DNA of 29,723 nucleotides from contig FR881224.1 in assembly GCA_000434735.1 (NCBI GenBank), forward strand, positions 1 to 29,723, given 5' to 3'. The notes beneath the pieces are model-generated. The model did not search any database, had not been told where the DNA came from, and saw only the letters and a list, made by a program, of their open reading frames with translations. The stretch comes from Bacteroides sp. CAG:530 (lineage in GTDB: Bacteria > Bacteroidota > Bacteroidia > Bacteroidales > Bacteroidaceae). The stretch's first letter is position 1. Each line of letters begins with the position of its first letter. The translations under genes and the position numbers were made by a program. Below, one piece after another: positions 22,742 to 29,723 of the stretch.

Positions 22742-24205
22742 ATGAAAGGTACATTAAGTTTAGTCTTATTATTTTTCGGACTGTCATCGGGTATACAAGC
22801 ACAGCGTACGCTAAACCTCGACAGTTGCCGCACATTAGCTCTTTCGAACAATAAAGAGTTACGAATGTCGAAAGAGAAAGTCAATGCAGCACATTATCAG
22901 CAGAAGGCTGCATTCACCAACTTCCTTCCCAAGATTGACATGATGGGTACCTATATGCGTACTGAAAAGGAGATATCGCTTCTTAGTGATGACCAAAAGT
23001 CAGCTATCAGCAATATAGGAACAGCCGTTGCACCTATGGGACAGAAATTACAGCAGATTTTGAGCAGCGACCCTTCGCTGGCACCGTTGCTAACTCCTCT
23101 TCAGAGTGTAATGGGTACACTGCCTGGAGCCTTGAACCAAGTGGGACAAGGTATGGTAGACGCCCTGCGTACAGATACCCGAAATATGTTCGGTGGTATG
23201 GTTACGCTTACTCAGCCAATATTCATGGGCGGTAAAATCATTGCTTATAACAAGATTACGAAATTCGCGGAACAGTTGGCCGAATCGCAACACGCCACTG
23301 AGCTGCAAGACGTTATTCTGAATACCGACCAAGCTTATTGGCAAGTTATATCTTTGGTCAACAAGAAGAAATTGGCGGAGAGCTTCCTAGAATTGGTGAA
23401 GAAATTAGATTCTGATGGTAGCAAGATGGTAGCCGAAGGTGTTGCCACTAAAGCCGACGAGCTAAGCGTGAAGGTGAAAGTAAACGAAGCCGAAATGACT
23501 CTGACAAAAGTAGAGAACGGACTGAGCCTTTCTAAAATGGTGCTCTGCCAACTCTGCGGTATTCCGTTGGACACTCCGATCACACTGGCCGACGAGAGCA
23601 TGGAGAACATCACCTTGCCCGATACCTACATAGAAGGTAATGTAAACACAGCACTCAGCAACCGCGAAGAATTGAAAAGCTTGGAGTTGGCTTCTAAAAT
23701 TTATCGTCAGAAAGTAAACGTTACACGCTCAGAGTTCCTTCCGTCTGTAGGACTTACCGCTACTTACCTCGTTACAAACCCGTCGTTAGTTAACGGATTC
23801 GAAAGAAAAATGCGTGGCATGTGGGGCGTTGGCATGATGGTAAAGATTCCGGTGTTCCACTGGGGCGAAGGAATATATAAGGTAAAAGCCGCAAAAGCCG
23901 AAGCCAACATAGCTCAATACAAGCTTGACGACGTGAAAGAAAAGGTGGAACTGCAAGTTACACAGGCTACCTACAAGGTAAACGAAGCCACTAAGAAACT
24001 GGCGATGGCAGAAAAGAACATGGCTAAAGCCGATGAGAACCTGCGATATGCCAACCTTGGATTCCAAGAAGGCGTAATACCTACCAGCAATGTGCTCGAA
24101 GCGCAAACCGCATGGTTATCAGCTCAATCGGGCAAAATAGACGCTCAGATTGACGTGAAGATGAGCGAAATATACTTAAACAAATCAATGGGTACTTTAA
24201 AATAA
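22742..24205 (+). CDS. TolC family outer-membrane efflux protein
   Basis: The 487-residue protein has a signal peptide ending GIQAQ. The mature part is helical and periodic, with the two-fold repeat of TolC: LNLDSCRTLALSNNKELRMS near the start and REELKSLELASKIYRQKVNV in the second half. YANLGFQEGVIPTSNVLEAQ precedes the last helix. TolC trimers form the outer-membrane channel of tripartite pumps. It begins the operon and is followed after 8 bp by the HlyD-like adaptor and two ABC permeases. The start at 22742 was chosen because it begins a good signal peptide just after the promoter. Confidence 0.93.
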   Translation: MKGTLSLVLLFFGLSSGIQAQRTLNLDSCRTLALSNNKELRMSKEKVNAAHYQQKAAFTNFLPKIDMMGTYMRTEKEISLLSDDQKSAISNIGTAVAPMGQKLQQILSSDPSLAPLLTPLQSVMGTLPGALNQVGQGMVDALRTDTRNMFGGMVTLTQPIFMGGKIIAYNKITKFAEQLAESQHATELQDVILNTDQAYWQVISLVNKKKLAESFLELVKKLDSDGSKMVAEGVATKADELSVKVKVNEAEMTLTKVENGLSLSKMVLCQLCGIPLDTPITLADESMENITLPDTYIEGNVNTALSNREELKSLELASKIYRQKVNVTRSEFLPSVGLTATYLVTNPSLVNGFERKMRGMWGVGMMVKIPVFHWGEGIYKVKAAKAEANIAQYKLDDVKEKVELQVTQATYKVNEATKKLAMAEKNMAKADENLRYANLGFQEGVIPTSNVLEAQTAWLSAQSGKIDAQIDVKMSEIYLNKSMGTLK

Positions 24206-24213
24206 TAAAAGAT

Positions 24214-25203
24214 ATGGCCGAAAAATCTCAGCGCAACAACATTTTACTGGCGTTTTTCACTATCACAGCGGTAGTGATAATAGTCAGCGTTATAGGGTTC
24301 TTTACTTTAGGAGAAGGACCGGAAATTATACAAGGACAGGCAGAAGCTACAGAATATCGTGTTTCGAGCAAGGTGCCTGGACGTATTCTTCACCTCCTGG
24401 TAGAAGAAGGTGACAAGGTTAAGGTGGGCGACACGCTTGCCATATTAGAGGCACCGGATGTAATGGCGAAACTTACTCAGGCTCAGGCTGCGGAATCTGC
24501 GGCTCAGGCGATGAACGAGAAAGCGATTCGCGGAACCCGACAGGAGCAATTGCAGGCTGCATACGAAATGTGGCAGAAAGCTAAAGCTGGACTAGAAATA
24601 GCGGAAAAATCATACAATCGTATCAACCGCCTTTACGAACAGGGCGTAATGTCGGCACAGAAGCGCGATGAGGTAAAAGCTCAATACGACGCTATGGTTT
24701 CTACCGAGAAAGCCGCCAAAGCTCAGTACACTATGGCTAAGAACGGTGCTCAGCGCGAAGACAAAGCAATGGCAGCCGCACAGGTTGAGCGTGCCAAAGG
24801 TGCAGTGGCAGAAGTAAGTTCGTATATAAGCGAGACTTATCTTACAGCTGCGGCCGACGGAGAAGTTACCGAAATATTCCCGAAAATAGGCGAATTGGTA
24901 GGTACCGGCGCTCCTATCATGAACGTGGCTCGCATGGACGATATGTGGGTGACATTCAACGTAAGAGAAGATTTCCTGAAAGACTTCACCGTAGGACAAT
25001 CTATCAAGGCATACGTTCCGGCACTCGAAAAAGATGTAGAGTTTAAAGTTACCTACATGAAAGACTTGGGTACATACGCCGCATGGAAAGCTACCAAGAC
25101 CACCGGTCAGTTCGACCTGAAGACATTTGAAGTAAAAGCCAAACCCGTACAGGCTGTAGAGAATCTGCGTCCGGGCATGTCGGCTATCATCGAAAAAAAG
25201 TAA
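24214..25203 (+). CDS. HlyD family periplasmic adaptor protein
   Basis: The 329-residue protein has one N-terminal membrane segment (about 10-32). It is followed by a biotinyl-lipoyl half (SSKVPGRILHLLVEEGDKVK) and a helical hairpin (about 85-200, rich in Ala, Gln and Lys). The second lipoyl half is DGEVTEIFPKIGELVGTGAP, and a beta-barrel region ends near LRPGMSAIIEKK. It links the inner-membrane permeases to the TolC-like channel. Spacings of 8 and 9 bp to its neighbours mark it as an operon member. Length is usual for the family. Confidence 0.93.
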   Translation: MAEKSQRNNILLAFFTITAVVIIVSVIGFFTLGEGPEIIQGQAEATEYRVSSKVPGRILHLLVEEGDKVKVGDTLAILEAPDVMAKLTQAQAAESAAQAMNEKAIRGTRQEQLQAAYEMWQKAKAGLEIAEKSYNRINRLYEQGVMSAQKRDEVKAQYDAMVSTEKAAKAQYTMAKNGAQREDKAMAAAQVERAKGAVAEVSSYISETYLTAAADGEVTEIFPKIGELVGTGAPIMNVARMDDMWVTFNVREDFLKDFTVGQSIKAYVPALEKDVEFKVTYMKDLGTYAAWKATKTTGQFDLKTFEVKAKPVQAVENLRPGMSAIIEKK

Positions 25204-25212
25204 TCCGCAATT

Positions 25213-26388
25213 ATGTCATATACCGTTCAACAACGCCTGCTGCTGATAGCAAAAAGAGAAATCTACCGAATAGGTACCAAACCCATGTACCTGTTCTGTA
25301 TGGTTATCGCTCCTATTTTTTGCTATCTGTTCTTCACTACGTTAATGGATAGTGGGCTTCCTACCAATATGCCGACAGGTGTGGTTGATATGGACAATAC
25401 ATCAACGACAAGAAGCATATTACGAAACTTGAACGCCTTTCAGAAAACTAACATAGTGGCTCACTATGCCAGCTTCGACGAGGCGCGACAAGCTATGCAG
25501 CGAAGAGAGATTTATTCATTCTACTACATACCTAAGGGCACTACCGAAGAGGCGCTTGCCAGCAGACAGCCCAAGGTATCGTTTTACTTGAATTACTCTT
25601 ATCTGATAGCCGGCTCATTGTCGTACAAGGAAGAACGTACCATATCTGAGTTGGCAGGAGGTGCCATCGGAAGGGCTACGCTGAGGGCTAAAGGAGCTAC
25701 CGACGCACAGGCGGTGGCATACTTGCAACCCATAGTCATTGATACGCATATCCTGAACAACCCATGGATGAACTACTCTGTATACCTCTGTAATACACTG
25801 GTGCCGGGTATGCTTATGATTCTGATGCTGCTTACTACCGTATATACATTAGGTACCGAGCTGAAAGAGAACACAGCAAAAGAACTGATGCAGTTGGCAG
25901 ATAACTCCATCGTTATGGCATTAGCCGGAAAGTTGCTTCCGCAAACAGCGGTGTTCTTCATCTCAACGGTTTTCTACAACACATACCTATACGGATTCCT
26001 GCATTTTCCGTGCAATAGCGGAATATTGCCAATGCTACTGGCGGGACTCTTGTTGGTATTGTCGTCGCAAGCCCTCGGAATATTTTTCTTCGGCATGTTC
26101 GGTAGCCTGCGTCTGGCGTTGAGTACAGCCTCGTTGTGGGGAGTGATTTCAATCTCAATCTCCGGATTCAGCTTTCCGGTTATGGGCATGCACCCTACCC
26201 TGCAAGGACTCAGTGTATTGTTCCCGCTCAGGCATTATTTCCTGATATACGTAGACTTGGCGCTCAACGGCTATCCGCTTATATACGCATGGCATTCGGT
26301 AGTAGCTCTGCTGATATTCATATTGTTGCCATTCTTCGTATTCAAGAAGATACGTACGGCAATGATGCACTACGTTTACATCCCTTAA
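25213..26388 (+). CDS. ABC-2 type transporter permease (first)
   Basis: The 391-residue membrane protein has one membrane segment near the N-terminus (YLFCMVIAPIFCYLFFTTLM), a periplasmic domain (about 45-190) and five further segments in the C-terminal half. This is the layout of YhhJ/YbhR-type ABC-2 permeases. The motif GTELKENTAKELM lies at the cytosolic loop where an ATPase would dock. No ATP-binding motif is present, and no ATPase gene exists in the operon, so a protein encoded elsewhere would have to supply energy. It probably pairs with the next gene's product as a heterodimer. Confidence 0.9.
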   Translation: MSYTVQQRLLLIAKREIYRIGTKPMYLFCMVIAPIFCYLFFTTLMDSGLPTNMPTGVVDMDNTSTTRSILRNLNAFQKTNIVAHYASFDEARQAMQRREIYSFYYIPKGTTEEALASRQPKVSFYLNYSYLIAGSLSYKEERTISELAGGAIGRATLRAKGATDAQAVAYLQPIVIDTHILNNPWMNYSVYLCNTLVPGMLMILMLLTTVYTLGTELKENTAKELMQLADNSIVMALAGKLLPQTAVFFISTVFYNTYLYGFLHFPCNSGILPMLLAGLLLVLSSQALGIFFFGMFGSLRLALSTASLWGVISISISGFSFPVMGMHPTLQGLSVLFPLRHYFLIYVDLALNGYPLIYAWHSVVALLIFILLPFFVFKKIRTAMMHYVYIP

Positions 26389-26400
26389 AAGCAGAAGACA

Positions 26401-27666
26401 ATGAGAAAAGAAACATCATTACGAAATATCATCCTACAAGGGATGAACAGCGTATTCTATATATGCCAGAAAGAGCTGAAAGCAGTATTCAAGGACCAGG
26501 GTGTTCTGATATTCTTTCTGCTCGTACCCCTTGCATACCCGTTGCTCTATGCTTTTATCTATACGGGCGAAGTGGTGAGAGAGGTACCGGCAGCGGTGGT
26601 CGATATGAACAAATCTACTCTGAGCCGAGAATTTATACGCAAAGTTGACGCCACGCCCGACGTGAAAATACAGTCGCACTGCGCCGATATGGAAGAGGCT
26701 AAGTTGCTGCTTAAAGAAAGCAAGGTGTACGGTGTTATCTATATCCCCGAAAGCTTTAGTAGCGACATAACAAAAGGCATCCAGACTCAGGTTACGCTAT
26801 ACTGCGACATGAGCGGTATGCTTTATTACAAGGCGATACTGACAGCATCGACCGAAGTATCTCTAAAGATGAACAAGGCAATAAAGGCTAAACGTGCCGG
26901 AAACACTACCGACCGTCAGGATGAGATAAGCGCTACGCCTATTACATACGAAGCGGTTAACCTGTTTAATCCGCAAGCCGGATATGCCAGCTTCTTGCTG
27001 CCAGCCGTACTAATCTTGATTATACAGCAAACCCTGTTGCTTGGGGTAGGACTCTCGGCTGGTACCGCCCGCGAGAATAACCGATTCCGCGACTTGGTAC
27101 CGTTAAGCCGTCAGTATCAAGGAACCCTGCGCATAGTATTGGGCAAATCTTCTGCCTACTTCATTATCTATGCCATCGTTTCGGCATACATACTCTGTGT
27201 AGTGCCCAAGATATTCAGTCTGGTACAGATAGCGCAAGCCGGAACATTGGCGGCATTTATACTGCCGTATGTGTTATCGTGCATCTTCTTCGCTATGACG
27301 TGCTCTATCTTTATACACCATCGCGAAGCATGTATGATGATTTACGTATTTACTTCCGTTCCGCTCTTGTTCATATCTGGTGTTTCATGGCCCGGATCGG
27401 CAATACCCGAATTCTGGAGAGTAATTTCATGGCTGTTCCCGTCTACGTTCGGCATCAACGGCTATATAGCCATCAACTCGATGGGGGCTACCCTCGACCA
27501 GGTGTTGCCTGAGTTCAGAGCGTTGTGGATTCAAACAGGGGTTTACTTCCTGACCACCTGCATCGTATACCGACGCCAAATAATGCTTAGCCGCAGTCAC
27601 GCTATGGAACGCCTGAAGGAATTCAGACGCAAGAAGAAGAATCTTATAACTCAGCAGAAAAACTGA
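26401..27666 (+). CDS. ABC-2 type transporter permease (second)
   Basis: The 421-residue protein has the same layout as the previous permease: an N-terminal membrane segment (LIFFLLVPLAYPLLYAFIYT), a periplasmic domain starting VPAAVVDMNKSTLSREFIRK, and a C-terminal bundle with the docking motif GTARENNRFRDLVPL. The C-terminus is basic (FRRKKKNLITQQKN). It follows after 12 bp and ends the operon before a strong terminator. The pair resembles YbhS/YbhR, which in E. coli work with the ATPase YbhF; no such gene is here. The exported compound is unknown. Confidence 0.9.
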   Translation: MRKETSLRNIILQGMNSVFYICQKELKAVFKDQGVLIFFLLVPLAYPLLYAFIYTGEVVREVPAAVVDMNKSTLSREFIRKVDATPDVKIQSHCADMEEAKLLLKESKVYGVIYIPESFSSDITKGIQTQVTLYCDMSGMLYYKAILTASTEVSLKMNKAIKAKRAGNTTDRQDEISATPITYEAVNLFNPQAGYASFLLPAVLILIIQQTLLLGVGLSAGTARENNRFRDLVPLSRQYQGTLRIVLGKSSAYFIIYAIVSAYILCVVPKIFSLVQIAQAGTLAAFILPYVLSCIFFAMTCSIFIHHREACMMIYVFTSVPLLFISGVSWPGSAIPEFWRVISWLFPSTFGINGYIAINSMGATLDQVLPEFRALWIQTGVYFLTTCIVYRRQIMLSRSHAMERLKEFRRKKKNLITQQKN

Positions 27667-27706
27667 TTTTCATTGTCAATAACTATAAGCCAAAAGGCCA
27701 CAAAAA

Positions 27707-27740
27707 AGCCGCATGAAACGAGACCCTATTTCATGCGGCT
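27707..27740. terminator. Bidirectional terminator between efflux operon and hexosaminidase
   Basis: AGCCGCATGAAA (27707-27718) pairs perfectly with TTTCATGCGGCT (27729-27740). An A run lies before and a T run (AATTTTTTG) after it, so it can stop transcription from both sides. It lies between convergent genes. Confidence 0.9.
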
Positions 27741-27754
27741 AATTTTTTGTCACA

Positions 27755-29644
27755 TCATTGCTCTACCGTAGCCGAGAACATCCATTTTACTAATCTGATT
27801 TCGCTGGCAGAGAAGCGGCCAACGGGAAGTTTCAGCACCAACTTGTTCCAGCCTTTACGCAGACTGATATCTACTGCCGGGCGCGATACGCAGTTCTCAT
27901 TGCGCAACGGCAACTCCAACTTACGCTCTTTATTAGTGTTCTGCCATACAGGAGGCATAATCTCCTCACCATTCATCCAAGCCTTGCTACCCTTGTAATC
28001 CCATGTACCGGGAAGCGGCGGCAAATCACTCTCAGAACGACTATAATTTTGGAACTCCAAATAAATATGCGCCGTACAAGCCTTCTTTGAGTAAATCCAT
28101 CGAGTAGCATATGCCGTATGGTTCTCCTTCGGATTCTCATAAAAGCCGGGAACCAAAGTTCCCCACACATGACGCAGATAAATGCCATTACCGGTAATGG
28201 TGCGCGAATCATAAGAACTTCCGTTATAAGTATAAGAAGTAATATCAGAGTCGGGAGTTCCTACTGGCATAAGATGCTCTTCGGGAGGGAAGCTACGCTG
28301 CAAATCGCCATCGTTTGGGAAAGCGTCGGTAATGCGCCACTCTACATCCGCCTGTCGCTGATAAGCGAACGGCTCATCTTTAAGCGTATTCTTAGCGTGC
28401 CACAACATACGGTTCTCAAACTCGGCGAACTCGGCCTTCTGCTCTGGCTCATCATCCCACAGAAGCGTGGTCTTTCCGTTGAAATAGCCTCTGCCACCAC
28501 CACGCCAAGCCCGTTCGGCAAGCGTAAGCATATAAGGATAGAAATTATTTTCGTTAAGAAGCTGGTAAGTATTGTCTATATAACGATCGTTCCAGAACGC
28601 CACTATGCAGCCCGCCAAATCCTCGCTTCCCACCGGCTGATTATATATGCGACTGTTAAAGAGAGCCACCAAGTCGGCATAATTATCAAAATGGTTGGCA
28701 TAATGAAAACGGCAGTCTATAGCCGGAATACCGGGCTGAGCCGTGCCGCGATAACTCCACAGCTGTGTCATGTCAATCTCGCCGGGCTTATACTGCCAAC
28801 CTGGATTCCACGAAATAACTTTTTTCCCCTTTGAACGCACAAACGCCACCATCTCGGGCACGAACTGAGGGTCGGTAAACGCCACTTCATCAGTACCGAT
28901 ATGCAGATAAGGCACATCGAAAGCAGTACACGCTTCTGTTATGATGTCCTTCATTATACGCTTACCCTCGGCAGTTTGCATACCAAAACCAAACGTCCGT
29001 TCGAAAGCGGCACTATGACCAGGCATATCTATTTCCGGAATGAGCAATACATGATGCTTACGGCAAAACTCCACTAAATCGCGAGCCTCATCAAGCGTAT
29101 AAAACTTTCCCTTCTCGCGCTGCATATTCTGGGCGGCATTCAGTTGCGGGTAAAGGCGGCTCTCAAGTCTCCAAGCCTGATTTTCCGTGAGGTGCCAGTG
29201 AAAGGTGTTTATCTTAAAGCTACTAAGCAACGCTATTTCTTTCTTCAGCTCATCTATGGGAATAAAACTACGGCCTACATCGTGCATAAATCCACGAATG
29301 CGGAAAGCCGGCCAGTCGGTAATTTCACACAGCGGCAAGCATTTCTTGCCATGACGGTCAACGGTAAGTTGAGCCATAGTCTGCCGTGCCCAAAACAAAC
29401 CTTTTTCCGTAACCGCCTCAATAATCACCTCCTTCGGAGTAACCGACAAGTGATATGCCTCATCTTGAAACTGAGCCTCAGGCACTTGTTTCACCAATAC
29501 TTCCCTTACCGGAAGATTGGCCTTGACATATTTACCAGAGAAAGACGACTTCTGCGGCATTGGTAACAGATGCGGAATTTGCGCATTCAGCAGAAAGCAA
29601 TTCAGCAGAAAGACGAAATAGAACAACAGACGTTTTACATTCAT
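27755..29644 (-). CDS. Glycoside hydrolase family 20 beta-N-acetylhexosaminidase
   Basis: The 629-residue protein has a signal peptide ending LLNAQ (about residue 21). A GH20b-like N-terminal domain (about 22-105) precedes the catalytic barrel, with GFMHDVGRSFIP, NTFHWHLTENQAWRLE and LIPEIDMPGHSAAFE. The catalytic pair Asp252-Glu253 lies in HIGTDEVAF; Trp in ISWNPGW lines the pocket. The last 180 residues form a beta-sandwich, perhaps carbohydrate-binding. These exo-enzymes remove terminal GlcNAc or GalNAc from glycans using the substrate's acetamido group. It probably acts in the periplasm or on the surface, on host mucin or glycoprotein glycans. It stands alone with no SusC/SusD genes in the window. 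Confidence 0.95.
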   Translation of the reverse strand: MNVKRLLFYFVFLLNCFLLNAQIPHLLPMPQKSSFSGKYVKANLPVREVLVKQVPEAQFQDEAYHLSVTPKEVIIEAVTEKGLFWARQTMAQLTVDRHGKKCLPLCEITDWPAFRIRGFMHDVGRSFIPIDELKKEIALLSSFKINTFHWHLTENQAWRLESRLYPQLNAAQNMQREKGKFYTLDEARDLVEFCRKHHVLLIPEIDMPGHSAAFERTFGFGMQTAEGKRIMKDIITEACTAFDVPYLHIGTDEVAFTDPQFVPEMVAFVRSKGKKVISWNPGWQYKPGEIDMTQLWSYRGTAQPGIPAIDCRFHYANHFDNYADLVALFNSRIYNQPVGSEDLAGCIVAFWNDRYIDNTYQLLNENNFYPYMLTLAERAWRGGGRGYFNGKTTLLWDDEPEQKAEFAEFENRMLWHAKNTLKDEPFAYQRQADVEWRITDAFPNDGDLQRSFPPEEHLMPVGTPDSDITSYTYNGSSYDSRTITGNGIYLRHVWGTLVPGFYENPKENHTAYATRWIYSKKACTAHIYLEFQNYSRSESDLPPLPGTWDYKGSKAWMNGEEIMPPVWQNTNKERKLELPLRNENCVSRPAVDISLRKGWNKLVLKLPVGRFSASEIRLVKWMFSATVEQ

Positions 29645-29682
29645 ACTATATAGGTTTAGGTTGTTTACATTAAATACACTTG

Positions 29683-29690
29683 TAAAGATA
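29683..29690 (-). promoter_or_regulatory. Possible -7 box of the hexosaminidase gene
   Basis: TATCTTTA on the minus strand differs from TAnnTTTG only at the last base and lies about 40 bp upstream of the start codon. No -33 element is clear at the right distance. Confidence 0.35.
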
Positions 29691-29723
29691 TGTATTTAAC
29701 GTGAGTTCGAAATAAAATCAAAA

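Noticed and set aside
1..29723. CRISPR arrays, tRNA and rRNA genes
   Set aside because: I saw no regularly spaced short repeats, no cloverleaf-like sequences and no rRNA stretches; faint tRNA-like elements could still be missed without a scan.

Overview
The window looks like a chromosomal segment of a Bacteroidales bacterium (Bacteroides, Phocaeicola or a close relative; the genus cannot be fixed from this sequence). The reasons are the Mfa1/Mfa2-type fimbrial genes with their DUF3575 and DUF3868 partners, a DUF4248 protein, Bacteroidales-style -7 boxes (TAnnTTTG) in front of several genes, and a secreted GH20 hexosaminidase.

Layout. 1-960: the 5' part of an Rpn-type nuclease gene (runs off the left edge) and a YoeB/RelE-like toxin with its antitoxin, whose promoter lies in a 13-bp perfect inverted repeat. 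1264-9348 (minus strand): a fimbrial operon, read DUF3575 protein, DUF3868 protein, Mfa1-like major fimbrillin, Mfa2-like anchor, and a 968-aa lipoprotein that is probably the tip adhesin. 9460-10959: a promoter-bearing segment bounded by perfect 28-bp inverted repeats, next to a tyrosine recombinase gene. 11139-15247: an AT-rich 4.1-kb island between perfect 35-bp direct repeats, carrying a small protein, a subtilisin-like protease and a convergent AAA+ ATPase, resembling the ietAS anti-phage pair. 15286-15591: a DUF4248 gene. 16017-22607: carB, a LysO-type exporter split in two genes, a coiled-coil membrane protein and an S41 protease lipoprotein. 22663-27666: a TolC / HlyD / two-permease export operon without its own ATPase gene. 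27755-29644: a GH20 beta-hexosaminidase, convergent with the export operon.

The most striking observation is the fimbrial switch. The right 28-bp arm lies inside the recombinase gene. The only good promoter in the invertible segment (9630-9661) points away from the fimbrial genes, so the sequenced orientation looks OFF. Inverting the segment would aim the promoter at the fimbrial operon. It would also replace the last 45 residues of the recombinase with a different, in-frame, charged 39-residue tail that is already encoded on the other strand of the segment. One DNA flip would thus change both fimbrial transcription and the C-terminus of the enzyme presumed to catalyse the flip.

The second point of interest is the putative defence island. 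The right 35-bp repeat is the U-rich tail and stem base of the DUF4248 terminator, which suggests insertion at, or duplication of, a terminator. The protease is active-site complete, but its usual N-terminal region seems to be a separate upstream ORF in a different frame. Protease and ATPase genes converge on a shared 21-bp-stem terminator whose loop holds the ATPase stop codon.
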